From positions 3,078,501 through 3,142,500 of the forward strand of contig NZ_CP047569.1 of NCBI RefSeq assembly GCF_009903625.1: DNA of 64,000 nt, read 5' to 3'. Positions 8,779-19,040 of the stretch are shown here, piece after piece. A program made the position numbers and the translations under genes. Origin of the DNA: Microbulbifer sp. ALW1. GTDB lineage: Bacteria; Pseudomonadota; Gammaproteobacteria; Pseudomonadales; Cellvibrionaceae. Under the pieces are notes generated by a model. It was not told where the DNA came from, searched no databases, and was given only the letters and a program-made list of their open reading frames with translations. Position 1 is the stretch's first letter; every line of letters begins with the position of its first letter.

Positions 8779-9162
8779 TCAAACAAGGAAACTGGCCAGG
8801 AAAATCACAACCCCGTATACAGCGACACCGGCCAACACTGGCCACCCCAGTGATCTGGTTTTCTCCCAGACCACCATCGTTACCAGTACGCCGAATACTG
8901 TCGCCAGGCCCGACGCCAAACTGAGCTTGCTCGGCACCAGTGACACGCCAAACATGGCCGCGATCATAAGCGGCCCGAGCACACTGAGCCAGGTTGGCAT
9001 GGCCTCCAGGGTATTCTTGGTGCTGCGCCGCAGCAGATGGCGCCGCATCCACACTAACGGAAGTGCGCGCATCAGGTAGGTCCCGATCGCCGCGGCAATC
9101 AACGCCGCCCAGAGGTCAACGCCCATTCCAGTCCCCAGCTCGCTCGCTAGTCCTGTGTCCAC
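8779..9162 (-). CDS. azlD: AzlD-family branched-chain amino acid transport subunit
   Basis: 127 residues with four predicted membrane segments and the AzlD pattern (ALIAAAIGTYLMRALPLVW near the start, VLGPLMIAAMFGVSLV in the middle). AzlD is the small partner of AzlC, and the pair exports branched-chain amino acids or their analogues. The GTG start at 9162 has a good ribosome site (gagggaag). It follows azlC by 21 bases in an XRE-azlC-azlD operon. Confidence 0.85.
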   Translation of the reverse strand: MDTGLASELGTGMGVDLWAALIAAAIGTYLMRALPLVWMRRHLLRRSTKNTLEAMPTWLSVLGPLMIAAMFGVSLVPSKLSLASGLATVFGVLVTMVVWEKTRSLGWPVLAGVAVYGVVIFLASFLV

Positions 9163-9183
9163 TCTACTTCCCTCTTAATATGG

Positions 9184-9891
9184 CTACTTGAGTGCGCCCA
9201 ACCCGAAAAAGACCACAGCGCCGGCAATCGCAGCAACCGGAATCGCCGCATTCGTCATGCCATTCAGTGAAAAGACCAGCGCAACCACCACAGTACTACC
9301 GAGCGCAAGCGACCAAAGTCGGGAGGTAAACCGAGGTGCCAACAGCACCAGGAAAAGCGCCGGCAAGGCAAATGGCATCACCTCGGCAAATAACGGCCAT
9401 TGTTGTGTCAGTTCCTTACCCGCTACAGCCCCAAGCGCAGTGCCACCAATCCAGCTGAACCAGGCCAGCAAGCTACTACCGAAGAACCAGCCAACTCGCT
9501 CGTCCGGGGCGAGTTGCGGCAAGCGCGTATGCGCCAGAGCGAAGATTTGATCCGTAAGTCCGTGCATCAGCCAGGGCCACCAGCGGCTACCGGTCAGCCA
9601 GGGAACCAGATTGGGCCCATAAATGACATGGCGCGCATTAATCAGCAGCGTCATCACTACCACAAACCACAGAGGAGCACCGGAGGCGACCATGGCGACA
9701 AACAGGAACTGGGAGGCACCGGCGTAAATCAGCACGGAGATGGCGACGGCTTCCCAGCTACTGAATCCGGACTGGACGGCAATAAGCCCAAAAGAAATCG
9801 CCACCGGAATATAACCGCCCAGCAAAGGAATGGATTCGCGTACCCCCATCAGCCACGGGCGATTGTTGCTAGTCTCAGCCTGTAAGTTCAC
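9184..9891 (-). CDS. azlC: AzlC-family branched-chain amino acid permease
   Basis: 235 residues with the family start (GVRESIPLLGGYIPVAISFG) and several hydrophobic helices, including SVLIYAGASQFLFVAMV and NARHVIYGPNL. AzlC is the large subunit of the AzlCD exporter in the inner membrane. Its start overlaps the stop of the upstream XRE-cupin regulator by 4 bases (9888-9891), so transporter and regulator are translationally coupled and probably regulate each other. Confidence 0.9.
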   Translation of the reverse strand: MNLQAETSNNRPWLMGVRESIPLLGGYIPVAISFGLIAVQSGFSSWEAVAISVLIYAGASQFLFVAMVASGAPLWFVVVMTLLINARHVIYGPNLVPWLTGSRWWPWLMHGLTDQIFALAHTRLPQLAPDERVGWFFGSSLLAWFSWIGGTALGAVAGKELTQQWPLFAEVMPFALPALFLVLLAPRFTSRLWSLALGSTVVVALVFSLNGMTNAAIPVAAIAGAVVFFGLGALK

Positions 9892-10421
9892 AGCGTTTCT
9901 TCTCCGCGAGCAGCGTAAACGATCGTAACCAGCAGCGTGGCCCAGGCATCTCCGGTTCGATAGAGGTGAGGATGATCGGCCGGGAAACTATGACTCTCAC
10001 CCGGGCCCAGTAGTCTGGTATGCCCCTCGAGACCGGCTTCCAGCACACCACTGATGACCATTACCGATTCTGTCGCGCCAGGTGTATGCGTTTCGGCAAC
10101 ACGCAACGTCTGCGGCGCACATGACATCCAGTAGGCGTCGACTTGGGGGTTGTCGCCGCCACGGTCGATCAGCCGCACCAGTACTCCTTCATCTTCTACC
10201 GGCGATGTCATTGGCTCGACCAGCTGACTGAAGGGTACCTCCAGCTGCACGGCAATACGCCAAATAGTATCGAGTGTCGGATTTCCATTGCCCTGCTCCA
10301 GGCGAGACAGGTTTGACTTGGCAATGCCGGCTGCCGCCGCAAGCTGTGAGAGCGAGATACCGCGAGCCATCCTCAGGTTCTGAAGATGCCGCCCCAGGTT
10401 ATCGAGAGAGAGTTTGTCCAC
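9888..10421 (-). CDS. XRE-family regulator with C-terminal cupin domain
   Basis: 177 residues. An N-terminal helix-turn-helix (LRMARGISLSQLAAAAGIAK, then SNLSRLEQGNGNPTLDTIWR) is followed by a cupin barrel (ESVMVISGVLEAGLEG, then LGPGESHSFPADHPH). This architecture is common in regulators that sense small metabolites such as amino acids. It heads the azlCD operon and is probably its local regulator. A GTTCCAT/ATGGAAC palindrome 50-65 bases upstream of its start is a candidate operator. Confidence 0.9.
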   Translation of the reverse strand: MDKLSLDNLGRHLQNLRMARGISLSQLAAAAGIAKSNLSRLEQGNGNPTLDTIWRIAVQLEVPFSQLVEPMTSPVEDEGVLVRLIDRGGDNPQVDAYWMSCAPQTLRVAETHTPGATESVMVISGVLEAGLEGHTRLLGPGESHSFPADHPHLYRTGDAWATLLVTIVYAARGEETL

Positions 10422-10470
10422 CTGCAGTTCCCGCAGTCGTTCGATATAAGGAACGCTTTATAACGGAATC

Positions 10471-10486
10471 GTTCCATAAATGGAAC
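10471..10486. promoter_or_regulatory. GTTCCAT-aa-ATGGAAC palindrome, candidate operator of the XRE-cupin/azlCD operon
   Basis: Perfect 7-bp arms around two bases, 50 bases upstream of the XRE-cupin start. A further GGAAC lies at 10450-10454, so the region holds several GGAAC/GTTCC half sites. It is placed to serve as the regulator's own operator. Confidence 0.5.
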
Positions 10487-10622
10487 ACCTCGCACACGAA
10501 ATAAGGAATTCACCGGCGTAACGTTTAAGTACATCAGCCACCTTCCCCGATTCATTGCCGCTGACTTCTCGGGCTTAGCGGCTCCCCCGACCACAGGAAG
10601 GCGAGTTTGGGCTTGCCATTAT

Positions 10623-10648
10623 TCGTTATATACCCAAATATATAACGA
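10623..10648. promoter_or_regulatory. ModE-binding site upstream of modABC
   Basis: TCGTTATATA-cccaaa-TATATAACGA: perfect 10-bp arms with a 6-base spacer. This is essentially the ideal ModE box (CGTTATATA-N-TATATAACG). It lies 60 bases upstream of the preferred modA start and should mediate repression of modABC by molybdate-loaded ModE, which is encoded at the far end of the cluster. Confidence 0.92.
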
Positions 10649-10707
10649 CTTCGAAGACGGTGTAGGTGAGGATTTTGGTGCAGGGCGCGGGCTTTAGGGG
10701 CGCAACA

Positions 10708-11475
10708 GTGCGCGCATTACTTCTTTTATGGTTGCTCTCCCCGACAATTACACGGGCGGACGAGCTAATCATCGCGGTAGCCTCAAACTTCACCGCGCCC
10801 ATGCGTGATATTGCCAAACAATTTGAGCAAGACAGCGGTCACAAGGTGACACTGGCATTTGGCTCTTCCGGGAAAATCTTCGCCCAGATCAGCCATGGGG
10901 CGCCCTACCAGGCATTTTTTTCTGCCGACCAGGCGAAGCCTGCGCAGTTAATAGAGCGGAAACTCGCTGACGCCGACAGCCGCTATACCTATGCCGAAGG
11001 CAAGCTTGCACTATGGTCCATCAAGCCCGGGTTTGTGGACGCCGACGGAGAAGTGCTCAGGGGCAACGAATACAACAAGCTTGCACTGGCCAACCCCAAG
11101 CTAGCCCCATACGGCGCGGCAGCGCTTGAAGTGCTGCAACATCTCGAACTGGAAGACTTAACCCGTGCGCGCTGGGTGCAGGGAGAAAATATCTCCCAGA
11201 CCTTTCAGTTTGTAGCGAGCGGCAATGCAGATTTGGGGCTGGTAGCGCTGCCGCAGATCCTCCAGCAAGGCCACATCGCCGAAGGGTCCGCGTGGATCCC
11301 TCCTTCCAAGCTTTACAAGCCGATCCGACAGGACGCGGTCATTCTCAAGGGCGCCGCTGGTATACCGGCGCTACAGGAATTCTGGCGATTTATCCAAAGC
11401 CCCGAGGTGCACGCAATCATTCGCGCCTACGGTTACAGCACCCCCTCGCAAGCCGGGGATGAACATGTTGAGTGA
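10708..11475 (+). CDS. modA: Molybdate ABC transporter periplasmic binding protein
   Basis: About 255 residues from the GTG at 10708. That start is preferred because aggggc precedes it at good spacing and the protein then begins with an ordinary signal peptide ([12 protein letters not shown]...TRA). A GTG at 10666 would add 14 residues. The mature part has ModA features: [20 protein letters not shown] at the N-terminus, [13 protein letters not shown] (oxyanion-binding serines) and [16 protein letters not shown]. It captures molybdate or tungstate in the periplasm. It overlaps modB by 17 bases. Confidence 0.93.
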   Translation: MRALLLLWLLSPTITRADELIIAVASNFTAPMRDIAKQFEQDSGHKVTLAFGSSGKIFAQISHGAPYQAFFSADQAKPAQLIERKLADADSRYTYAEGKLALWSIKPGFVDADGEVLRGNEYNKLALANPKLAPYGAAALEVLQHLELEDLTRARWVQGENISQTFQFVASGNADLGLVALPQILQQGHIAEGSAWIPPSKLYKPIRQDAVILKGAAGIPALQEFWRFIQSPEVHAIIRAYGYSTPSQAGDEHVE

Positions 11476-12157
11476 CGCCGACCTCGCAGCCATCGGGTTA
11501 ACACTGCGGCTTGCCACAACCGTTACGATTTTGCTGTTGCTACTCGGTACTCCACTGGCACTGTGGCTGGCAAAAACCCGTTCTCTCTCTAAAGGCCCGG
11601 TAAGCGCACTGGTGGCGCTACCGTTAGTATTGCCGCCAACGGTACTCGGTTTTTATCTGCTCATTTTTATGGGCCCGTCTGGCCCCATGGGACAATTCAC
11701 CGAGATGCTCGGACTGGGCACCCTGCCCTTTACCTTCTGGGGATTGGTCGTGGCCTCGCTGCTCTACTCATTGCCGTTTGTGGTCCAGCCCATTCAGAAT
11801 GCCATCGAGGCGCAGGGAACACGGCCCGATGAAGTGGCTGCAACATTGGGAGCCAGCCCGTGGAACCGCTTTTGGCATGTGACCCTCCCCCTGGCCAAAC
11901 CCGGCATTCTTACCGCGTCGGTACTCGGGTTTGCTCACACTGTCGGAGAATTCGGCGTGGTTCTGATGATCGGCGGCAATATTCCCGGAGAGACCCGCGT
12001 GGTCTCCGTCCAGATTTACGACCACGTCGAAGCGCTGGAATACACCCAGGCCCACTGGCTCTCCGCGGCGATGATCGTATTTTCCTTTGTGGTGTTACTG
12101 GCGCTCTATCTCCTCCAGCAGCGCAAGTCGGCTCTGGGGGTGCGCTATGGCGTTTGA
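11459..12157 (+). CDS. modB: Molybdate ABC transporter permease
   Basis: 232 residues with about five membrane helices and the ABC permease EAA-type loop ([20 protein letters not shown]), plus the ModB segment [21 protein letters not shown]. An ATG two codons later (11465) is an alternative start. The gene overlaps modA upstream and modC downstream, so modABC is one tightly coupled operon under the ModE box. Confidence 0.94.
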   Translation: MNMLSDADLAAIGLTLRLATTVTILLLLLGTPLALWLAKTRSLSKGPVSALVALPLVLPPTVLGFYLLIFMGPSGPMGQFTEMLGLGTLPFTFWGLVVASLLYSLPFVVQPIQNAIEAQGTRPDEVAATLGASPWNRFWHVTLPLAKPGILTASVLGFAHTVGEFGVVLMIGGNIPGETRVVSVQIYDHVEALEYTQAHWLSAAMIVFSFVVLLALYLLQQRKSALGVRYGV

Positions 12158-13307
12158 GCGGCCAGCCAAAGGAATTACAGGACACTTCTATCTGCCTATG
12201 CCGAGCCAGGCAAATAGCCGGCAATTTTCCCTGGATGTTCAGCTGGCGTTACCCGGGCGTGGCGTTACTGGAATCTTTGGCCCTTCAGGCTCCGGCAAAA
12301 CCACCCTGCTCCGCTGCATTGCCGGACTGCAACCCTGTGAAAATGGCAGCCTCTCTGTAAATGGTGCGCTGTGGCAGTCAGTCCACAAACCGCGGAAGGC
12401 ACTGGCGGTGCACAAGCGGCCTCTCGGATATGTGTTTCAGCAACCGAGTCTGTTTCCGCATTTGTCCGCTGCAGACAATCTGGCGTTTGCGCGCAAACGG
12501 GCCTGGGAAAACGTATCGGCTGCGGAGTACGAGCAGGTTACTGCGCTGATGGGTATCGAGCATTTGCTGAAGCAATACCCGGCAGCACTGTCCGGTGGTG
12601 AACAACAACGTGTCGCTATCGCCCGCGCGCTACTGGTCAAACCGCGCCTGCTGCTGATGGATGAACCCCTCGCTTCGCTGGATCAGATGCGAAAACGGGA
12701 CATATTGCCCTACCTGGAAAAACTGCACCGAACACTGGACATACCCGTTCTTTATGTCAGCCACTCGGTGGATGAGATTGCCCGCCTGGCAGATCATCTG
12801 CTGCTGATGGAAAACGGAAAAATCCTGAATGAAGGACCGGCAACGGAAATCCTGTCGCGGACAGACTTCCCGGTGCAACTCGGGGACGACCTGGGTGTTT
12901 TGGTGGAGGCGAAGATTGCCGAGCGCAACAGTGAATGGCACCTGGCGCGGGCGCAATTTGACGGCGGCAATTTGTGGTTGCGGGATAGTGGGGAAGCGAT
13001 TGGTGAGGACATTCGTGTGCGCATTCTAGCGCGCGATATCAGTCTGACGCTTGAGCAAGATACCCGGACCAGTATTCTCAACCGTGTGCCAGTTCGGGTA
13101 CAGGAAATCAGTGCAGATCGCGATCCGGCGATGGTACTGCTTCGCTTGAAGCCCATCACCAACGAAACTCCGGCGACCTTAGAACCTCACGCAATCACTG
13201 AAACCCGCCTGATTGCACGCATTACCCGCCGATCGCTGCAACAATTGGCCATCCATGCCGGCAGCGAAGTCTGGGCGCAGATCAAGTCTGTTGCGATTGT
13301 CCGATAA
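12147..13307 (+). CDS. modC: Molybdate ABC transporter ATP-binding protein
   Basis: 386 residues from the ATG at 12147, which overlaps the end of modB; the frame is open further upstream but runs inside modB. Walker A is GPSGSGKTT, the Q-loop region is [14 protein letters not shown], the signature is [15 protein letters not shown] and Walker B is [12 protein letters not shown], followed by a switch His in YVSHSVDE. The C-terminal ~110 residues form a Mop/TOBE-type oxyanion domain, as is typical of ModC. It energises molybdate import. Confidence 0.95.
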   Translation: MAFERPAKGITGHFYLPMPSQANSRQFSLDVQLALPGRGVTGIFGPSGSGKTTLLRCIAGLQPCENGSLSVNGALWQSVHKPRKALAVHKRPLGYVFQQPSLFPHLSAADNLAFARKRAWENVSAAEYEQVTALMGIEHLLKQYPAALSGGEQQRVAIARALLVKPRLLLMDEPLASLDQMRKRDILPYLEKLHRTLDIPVLYVSHSVDEIARLADHLLLMENGKILNEGPATEILSRTDFPVQLGDDLGVLVEAKIAERNSEWHLARAQFDGGNLWLRDSGEAIGEDIRVRILARDISLTLEQDTRTSILNRVPVRVQEISADRDPAMVLLRLKPITNETPATLEPHAITETRLIARITRRSLQQLAIHAGSEVWAQIKSVAIVR

Positions 13308-13322
13308 CCAGTAACAAGGCGA

Positions 13323-14141
13323 TTATTCGACCATCAGGATCACACTAGAGGATTTGAACAGCGCACTGGCTTCATCTCCCTCCGCCAGTGCCAGTTCCTT
13401 AACACTTTCGTTGGTAATGATGGCGCCAATGGTTTTGCCATTTCCAAGCGCCAGTGAAACATCACTGTTCACCGCACCCTGCTCGATGCGACGCACGGTG
13501 CCGCGCAACTGATTGCGCGCACTGGTTTTCAGTCCCAATTCTTTGGCGAGAATCACCCAGGACGCCTTTACCAGCGCAATTGCAGTGGCCCCCACCTCTA
13601 ATCCAAGGGCGGTGATGCTGTCATTGGTGATGATTGCTACCAGTGGTTGTTCCGCGCCGATATCCAGAATGACTTCTGCATTTACCGCCCCGGGTTTGAC
13701 CGCAATGACCGAACCCCGAAACTGATTGCGCGCGCTGGTTTTCATGGCGCCTGCCCCTGCAAATTCCGCGATATCCGCAAACTCCCGCACTTTGCGCCCG
13801 ATGCGCTCTAGAAACAGTGCGTGCTCCGCTTCCAGTGCGGTAAACCCCTTGAGAACCTTCGCCCCCATCTGCGTAAGCGCGGTACCACCACCCTGGGAGC
13901 CGCCGGCGCTGCGCACCACGAGCGGCGCGCTGGCAAGATTGTTCATGGCATCAATACGATCCCAGGCAGTTTTATAGCTGATGCCAACGGATTTTGCCGC
14001 AGCGGAAATGGAGCCGCACTCGGCAATCGCCCGCAGCAGTTGCGCCTGTTGCGTAGCGAACGACGGCTTGCCGTTGTCACCCAGTGCGAGGCTTCCCCGT
14101 AGTTGAGAATGCGGTTGCGAGATTTCTTGCTTCTTCTTCAT
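13323..14141 (-). CDS. modE: ModE molybdate-responsive transcriptional regulator
   Basis: 272 residues. The N-terminal winged helix is the LysR-like ModE type (LLRAIAECGSISAAAKSVGI, then SYKTAWDRIDAMNNLA). Two C-terminal Mop domains follow, each opening with the molybdate-binding signature SARNQFRG or SARNQLRG. Molybdate-bound ModE dimers repress modABC by binding the box found at 10623-10648. The gene is convergent with modC, 15 bases away, so it is transcribed separately from the operon it controls. Confidence 0.94.
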   Translation of the reverse strand: MKKKQEISQPHSQLRGSLALGDNGKPSFATQQAQLLRAIAECGSISAAAKSVGISYKTAWDRIDAMNNLASAPLVVRSAGGSQGGGTALTQMGAKVLKGFTALEAEHALFLERIGRKVREFADIAEFAGAGAMKTSARNQFRGSVIAVKPGAVNAEVILDIGAEQPLVAIITNDSITALGLEVGATAIALVKASWVILAKELGLKTSARNQLRGTVRRIEQGAVNSDVSLALGNGKTIGAIITNESVKELALAEGDEASALFKSSSVILMVE

Positions 14142-14185
14142 TGCCGCAGTCTAGCGGTTTTGGTCGGCGAAATCCCAGAAACAAA

Positions 14186-14216
14186 AAAGGCCGGGCTGCT
14201 TACGCATTACCCGGCC
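14186..14216 (-). terminator. Rho-independent terminator of the RND efflux operon
   Basis: GGCCGGG (14189-14195) pairs with CCCGGCC (14210-14216). Read on the minus strand the stem is followed by TTTTTTGTTT. It lies 27 bases downstream of the RND transporter stop. Confidence 0.8.
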
Positions 14217-14242
14217 AAGGTTTACAGACTGGTTAAATGGGA

Positions 14243-17200
14243 TCAGGCGGGCTCTGTCTGCTTTTCAGACTTTTCGGCCTCAATACCCAGCGTGCCCATG
14301 AATTCTTCATCAGTGTTTTGCGCGCCCTTTTTCCCGAACAACTTCTGCACCACCACGAAGAACAGCGGGATAAAGAAGATACCCAGCAAAGTACCCACGA
14401 TCATGCCCCCGAGTACACCAGTACCGATGGCTTGCTGGGCACCGGAGCCGGCGCCGGACGCAATCGCCAGGGGCAGTACGCCCAGGCCAAACGCCAGCGA
14501 GGTCATGATGATCGGACGCAGACGGTCGCGTACTGCGTGCATGGTGGCTTCAATCAGCTCCATACCCGCTTCCAGGTTCTGCTTGGCAAACTCCACGATC
14601 AAAATGGCGTTTTTACTGGTCAGACCCACGGTGGTGAGCATGGCAACCTGGAAATAGATATCACGCTCGAAACCGCGCAGGTTACTCGCCACAATTGCAC
14701 CGAGAATACCCAGCGGAGCAACCAGCAGTACCGCGGTCGGCACCGTCCAGCTCTCGTAAAGCGCGGCCAGACACAGGAATACGATCAGTACCGACAATAC
14801 GTACAACAGCGTGGTCTGTGAGCCGGCCTGCTGCTCTTGATAAGACAGCGCGGTCCACTCCAGTCCGAAGCCTTCCGGCAACTGGCTTACCAGGCGCTCC
14901 ATTTCTGCCATGGCATCACCAGAGCTTACGCCGGGTGCGCCCTGCCCCTGAATCTGCACCGCCGGTACACCGTTGTAGCGTTCCAGGCGCGGGGAGCCGT
15001 AGTCCCAGTCAAAGGTGGCGAAAGACGATACCGGCACCATCTCACCGTTGCTGTTGCGCACGGACCACAGGCGGAAATCTTCCGGGTTCATCCGGAAAGG
15101 TGCGTCGGCCTGCATGTACACACGCTTGATACGGCCGCGATCGATAAAGTCATCGATGTACTGACCGCCCCAGGCAACGCCAAGGGTGCTGTTGATATCG
15201 CCAATGGATACACCAAGCGACGCGGCTTTCGCGTTGTTCACCTTCAGTTTGAACTGCGGCGTATCTTCCTGGCCGTTCGGACGCACGCCAGCTAAAAGCG
15301 GGCTCTGTGCAGCCATACCCAGCAGTTGATTACGCGCATTAGTCAGCGCTTCATGCCCCAGGTTGGCATTGTCCTGCAGGTACATCGCAAAACCAGCAGA
15401 AGTACCCAGCTCAGGCAGTGCCGGCGGAGAGAAAGCGTAAGCAATGGCATCCTTGATCTGGCTCAGCGCGCCCATGCCACGCATGGCAACTGCACCCGCC
15501 TGCTCGGAATCCTCCTCGCGCTTGTCCCAATCTGTCAGCTTGATAAACGCCATGGCATTGTTCTGGCCACTACCGGCGAAGCTGAAGCCCTGTACCGAAA
15601 ATACGGATTCCACCAGTTCGGATTCATTATCGAGGAAGTGGTTTTCCAGCTTCTCGACTGACTCCATGGTGCGCTCCTGTGTGGCGCCAACGGGTGTTTG
15701 TACCAGAGAGAAGAGTACACCCTGGTCTTCTTCCGGCAGGAAGGAGCTGGGCGAACGCACGAACAGGAACACCATGACCGCGCTCAACAGTACAAAGAGC
15801 ACCATAAAGCGACCGCTGCGGGCGAGAATGCCGCGCACACCGCGCTGGTAAGAAGCCGCGCTGCGGTCAAAATTGCGGTTAAACCAGCCGAAGAAACCTT
15901 TCTTGGTGCCGTGGTCGCCGGGCTTCAGCATGGTGGCGCAAAGCGCAGGTGTCAGTACGATCGCAACAATCACCGAGAAGGTCATGGCGGCAACGATGGT
16001 GGCCGAGAACTGGCGATAAATAATACCGGTAGAACCGTCCATAAACGCCATAGGCACGAACACCGCAGACAGCACCACCCCGATACCGATCAGTGCACCG
16101 GTAATCTGCTTCATGGATTTCTTGGTGGCTTCCTTGGGCGAGAGCCTTTCCTCGTGCATCACCCGCTCAACGTTCTCCACCACCACGATGGCATCATCCA
16201 CCAGCAGGCCGATAGCGAGAACCATGGCGAACATGGTGAGCATATTCACCGAAAAGCCGAGAACTGAAAGCACCCCAAAGGTACCAAGTAATACGACTGG
16301 CACGGCAATGGTGGGAATGATGGTGGCGCGCAGGTTCTGCAGGAACAACAGCATCACCAGGAACACCAGGATGACCGCTTCCACCAGCGTCTGGATCACG
16401 CCTTTGATCGACACTTCCACAAACGGCGTGGTATCGAAAGGAATCACCGTTTTCAGACCAGCGGGGAAATTCGAGTTAAGTTCCGCCAGTTTCTCTTTGA
16501 CGGCCGCCGCGGTTTCCAGCGCGTTGGCACCGGTAGCCAGGGAGATCGCCACACCGGTGGCCGGCGCACGGTTGTAACGGGTCAGGAAGTCATAGCTCTC
16601 GGTACCCATTTCCACACGCGCGACATCCCCCAGCTTCAATACCGAGCCATCCGGGTTTGCCCGCAGTACCACATTGCGGAATTCTTCCGGCGTCTGCATA
16701 CGGCTTTGCGCGGTGATACTGGCCGTCAGCTGCTGCCCGTCCACCGCCGGTGTGCCGCCGAGGCTGCCAATGGCTACCTGAGAGTTCTGGTTACGCACAG
16801 AAGCCATGATGTCGGACGGCGTCAGCTTGTAAGCGTCGAGCTTGTTCGGGTCCAGCCAGATACGCATGGCGTACTTGGAACCGAATACCTGAATGCTGCC
16901 CACGCCGGGCACCCGGCTAAGCGGGTCCACCAGGTTGGATACCACGTAGTCCGCGATATCCTCTTTTTTCATACTGCCATCGGTAGAAACAAAGCCCGCA
17001 ACCATCAGGAAGCCGGCGCGGCCTTTACCCACGGTCAGGCCCTGGCGCTGTACGATTTCAGGCAACAGCGGCATAGCCAGCTGCAGCTTGTTCTGTACCT
17101 GTACCTGGGCAATGTCCGGGTCGGTACCGTTGGCAAACGTCAGGGTCACTTCCGCAGTACCAATGGACTGACTGGTAGCAGACATATACAGCAGACCGTC

Positions 17201-17416
17201 GAGGCCCTTCATATTCTGCTCGATCACCTGGGTCACCGAGTCCTCGATGACTTTGGCCGAGGCACCGGGATAGGCGCCAGAAATGGAAACCACTGGCGGT
17301 GCAATATCCGGGTAGCGCTCTACCGGTAACTTGCTGATCGCGAGACTGCCGAACAGCATCACGACGATGGCGATCACCCATGCAAAGATCGGGCGATCGA
17401 TAAAGAAACCTGCCAT
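14243..17416 (-). CDS. RND multidrug efflux transporter, inner-membrane subunit (AcrB/MexB type)
   Basis: 1057 residues, the normal length for hydrophobe/amphiphile efflux RND pumps. It starts with the typical [20 protein letters not shown] and has the proton-relay aspartates in [15 protein letters not shown] and the relay lysine in [15 protein letters not shown]. It exports drugs, detergents or other amphiphiles across both membranes with an adaptor and an outer-membrane channel. The adaptor gene lies 5 bases upstream. No outer-membrane component is encoded here, so a TolC/OprM homologue elsewhere is presumably used. The substrate cannot be read from sequence. Confidence 0.95.
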   Translation of the reverse strand: MAGFFIDRPIFAWVIAIVVMLFGSLAISKLPVERYPDIAPPVVSISGAYPGASAKVIEDSVTQVIEQNMKGLDGLLYMSATSQSIGTAEVTLTFANGTDPDIAQVQVQNKLQLAMPLLPEIVQRQGLTVGKGRAGFLMVAGFVSTDGSMKKEDIADYVVSNLVDPLSRVPGVGSIQVFGSKYAMRIWLDPNKLDAYKLTPSDIMASVRNQNSQVAIGSLGGTPAVDGQQLTASITAQSRMQTPEEFRNVVLRANPDGSVLKLGDVARVEMGTESYDFLTRYNRAPATGVAISLATGANALETAAAVKEKLAELNSNFPAGLKTVIPFDTTPFVEVSIKGVIQTLVEAVILVFLVMLLFLQNLRATIIPTIAVPVVLLGTFGVLSVLGFSVNMLTMFAMVLAIGLLVDDAIVVVENVERVMHEERLSPKEATKKSMKQITGALIGIGVVLSAVFVPMAFMDGSTGIIYRQFSATIVAAMTFSVIVAIVLTPALCATMLKPGDHGTKKGFFGWFNRNFDRSAASYQRGVRGILARSGRFMVLFVLLSAVMVFLFVRSPSSFLPEEDQGVLFSLVQTPVGATQERTMESVEKLENHFLDNESELVESVFSVQGFSFAGSGQNNAMAFIKLTDWDKREEDSEQAGAVAMRGMGALSQIKDAIAYAFSPPALPELGTSAGFAMYLQDNANLGHEALTNARNQLLGMAAQSPLLAGVRPNGQEDTPQFKLKVNNAKAASLGVSIGDINSTLGVAWGGQYIDDFIDRGRIKRVYMQADAPFRMNPEDFRLWSVRNSNGEMVPVSSFATFDWDYGSPRLERYNGVPAVQIQGQGAPGVSSGDAMAEMERLVSQLPEGFGLEWTALSYQEQQAGSQTTLLYVLSVLIVFLCLAALYESWTVPTAVLLVAPLGILGAIVASNLRGFERDIYFQVAMLTTVGLTSKNAILIVEFAKQNLEAGMELIEATMHAVRDRLRPIIMTSLAFGLGVLPLAIASGAGSGAQQAIGTGVLGGMIVGTLLGIFFIPLFFVVVQKLFGKKGAQNTDEEFMGTLGIEAEKSEKQTEPA

Positions 17417-17421
17417 TTCAA

Positions 17422-18624
17422 TTACCCCTTGCTGGCGTCGCTCTGCGCGCTATCTGCGGTTTCATTTTTCGGCGCCGGCAGGTCTACAGGTGCAGGCGCA
17501 GCGGCCTCACCAGCATTCACTACCACACCTGGGCGAACCTTCTGCAGGCCCTCGACAATCACGCGGTCACCAGCCTTCAGGCCACTCTCGACCAGCCAGC
17601 TGGCACCCACAGTTTGAGAGACCTGTACCGGGCGTACTTCCACGGTATTGCCTTCACCAACCACCATCGCTGTGGTGTTGCCCTTGGGGTCGCGCGCGAT
17701 GCCTTGCTGCGGCACCAGTACGGCATTTTCACGCTGCCCACTGCCTACGGACGCGCGCACATACATTCCCGGCAACAGCGCATGGTCCGGATTGGGCACC
17801 ACTACGCGCAGGCGAACACTGCCCGTCGTCGGGTCGACACTCACTTCAGAGAATTCGAGTTTGCCAGCGTGGGGATAGGGGCTGCCGTCTTCGAGAAGAA
17901 TGGTGACCGGGAGGTCGTCGGTGTTCTCCATGGTGCCCGCTGCCAGCGCCTTGCGCAGGTTCAGCAATTCGCTGACCGACTGGGTCAGATCCACATAAAT
18001 CGGGTCCAGCTGCTGGATCGTCGCCAGCGGCGCTGCCTGATTGGCATTCACCAGAGCGCCCTGAGTCACCGAGGAAATTCCGATACGACCACTGATCGGC
18101 GCACTGATTCGGGCGAACTCCAGCGTTACCTTGCTGCGTTGCACCGCCGCTTTTGCTGCGGCCACATCCGCTTTCGCCTGCTGCAGTGAGGCAACCGCGG
18201 TATCGTTGTCCTGCTTGCTCACTGCACCGGTCTTTACCAGCTCTTGGGTTCGGCCGGCCTGGAGTTTTGCCACATTCAACGACGCTTGCGCCCGCTCCAA
18301 CGAGGCCTTGGCACTGTCGTAGTCGGCCTGATAGCGGGCGTCATCCAGCTGATACAGCGCTGCGCCAGCTTCAACAAGACCGCCCTCTTTAAACAATTGT
18401 CCCTTAACGATGCCATCCACCTGCGGGCGCACTTCCGCCACCTTGAAGGGATTGGTTCGCCCGGGCAGCTGACGCGTCAGGGTAACCGGCTCGCTCGCCA
18501 GGGTGACGACGGTGACCTGCGGCGTATGCCCTTGCATGGCTTGCTGCTTTTCCCCGCAGGCTGACAGCAGCGCTACGGCAAGCAACAGGCTGCCAGAGAT
18601 CAACGACTTCTTTTTCTGCAACAT
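17422..18624 (-). CDS. RND efflux periplasmic adaptor lipoprotein (AcrA/MexA type)
   Basis: 400 residues from the ATG at 18624, chosen because it gives a lipoprotein signal peptide ([14 protein letters not shown], lipobox LSAC) and has gagg upstream; the frame is open to 18672. The membrane-fusion layout is clear: barrel-sandwich hybrid ([20 protein letters not shown]), a hairpin coiled coil over about 100-165, a second lipoyl half ([20 protein letters not shown]) and a C-terminal beta-barrel. It links the inner-membrane pump to the outer-membrane channel. First gene of a two-gene operon, divergent from its TetR regulator. Confidence 0.93.
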   Translation of the reverse strand: MLQKKKSLISGSLLLAVALLSACGEKQQAMQGHTPQVTVVTLASEPVTLTRQLPGRTNPFKVAEVRPQVDGIVKGQLFKEGGLVEAGAALYQLDDARYQADYDSAKASLERAQASLNVAKLQAGRTQELVKTGAVSKQDNDTAVASLQQAKADVAAAKAAVQRSKVTLEFARISAPISGRIGISSVTQGALVNANQAAPLATIQQLDPIYVDLTQSVSELLNLRKALAAGTMENTDDLPVTILLEDGSPYPHAGKLEFSEVSVDPTTGSVRLRVVVPNPDHALLPGMYVRASVGSGQRENAVLVPQQGIARDPKGNTTAMVVGEGNTVEVRPVQVSQTVGASWLVESGLKAGDRVIVEGLQKVRPGVVVNAGEAAAPAPVDLPAPKNETADSAQSDASKG

Positions 18625-19040
18625 GACGACCTCGTGATTGCGTCCATACTGGCGCCGAAATACGGGCACCAAGGGAAGTGGAATCCTGGTTGAAAGATGC
18701 CGCTCACGACGAACTCCCCCGGAGCGGCGATTCCCAACTGACCGTGACAGGCTGACTGATAGACCCGGTCAATAAAGAAACAGATGGACCAGACAAACGT
18801 GACTTATCTGGCGAATACCGACAATTTAAATACATGCATGAATGAATATCAACTATTTATTCACGCGTGCATATGAATTATCATTTCGGCAGAGCAACCG
18901 GCGGTACACAGAAAATCTCGCGTGTCAAAGCCGATGAGCCCGATACCCTCAGATACCCTCAAAAGTGGGCCGGGCGACCAACCAGCATGCTCGTGCGAGG
19001 CTTGAATTCGCACGATGTCGCATATTCAGGATCGGATTTC
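18625..19040. other. Divergent control region between RND operon and tetR
   Basis: No gene is supported here. An in-frame upstream extension of the TetR protein (from 18867) has no ribosome site and lacks HTH-family similarity. The region contains the dyad at 18835-18871 and must hold both divergent promoters. Confidence 0.6.
18834..18872. promoter_or_regulatory. Long interrupted dyad, candidate TetR (AcrR/TtgR-like) operator
   Basis: Two nested symmetric pairs share one centre (18853): TGCA (18835-18838)/TGCA (18868-18871) and TGAATA (18843-18848)/TATTCA (18858-18863). The position between a TetR gene and its divergent RND operon is what is known for acrR- and ttgR-type control. The dyad is imperfect, so this is an inference. 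Confidence 0.55.

Noticed and set aside
18867..19040. N-terminal extension of the TetR regulator
   Set aside because: It runs through the operator dyad and lacks a ribosome site; TetR proteins of this type begin near MAKRRKED.
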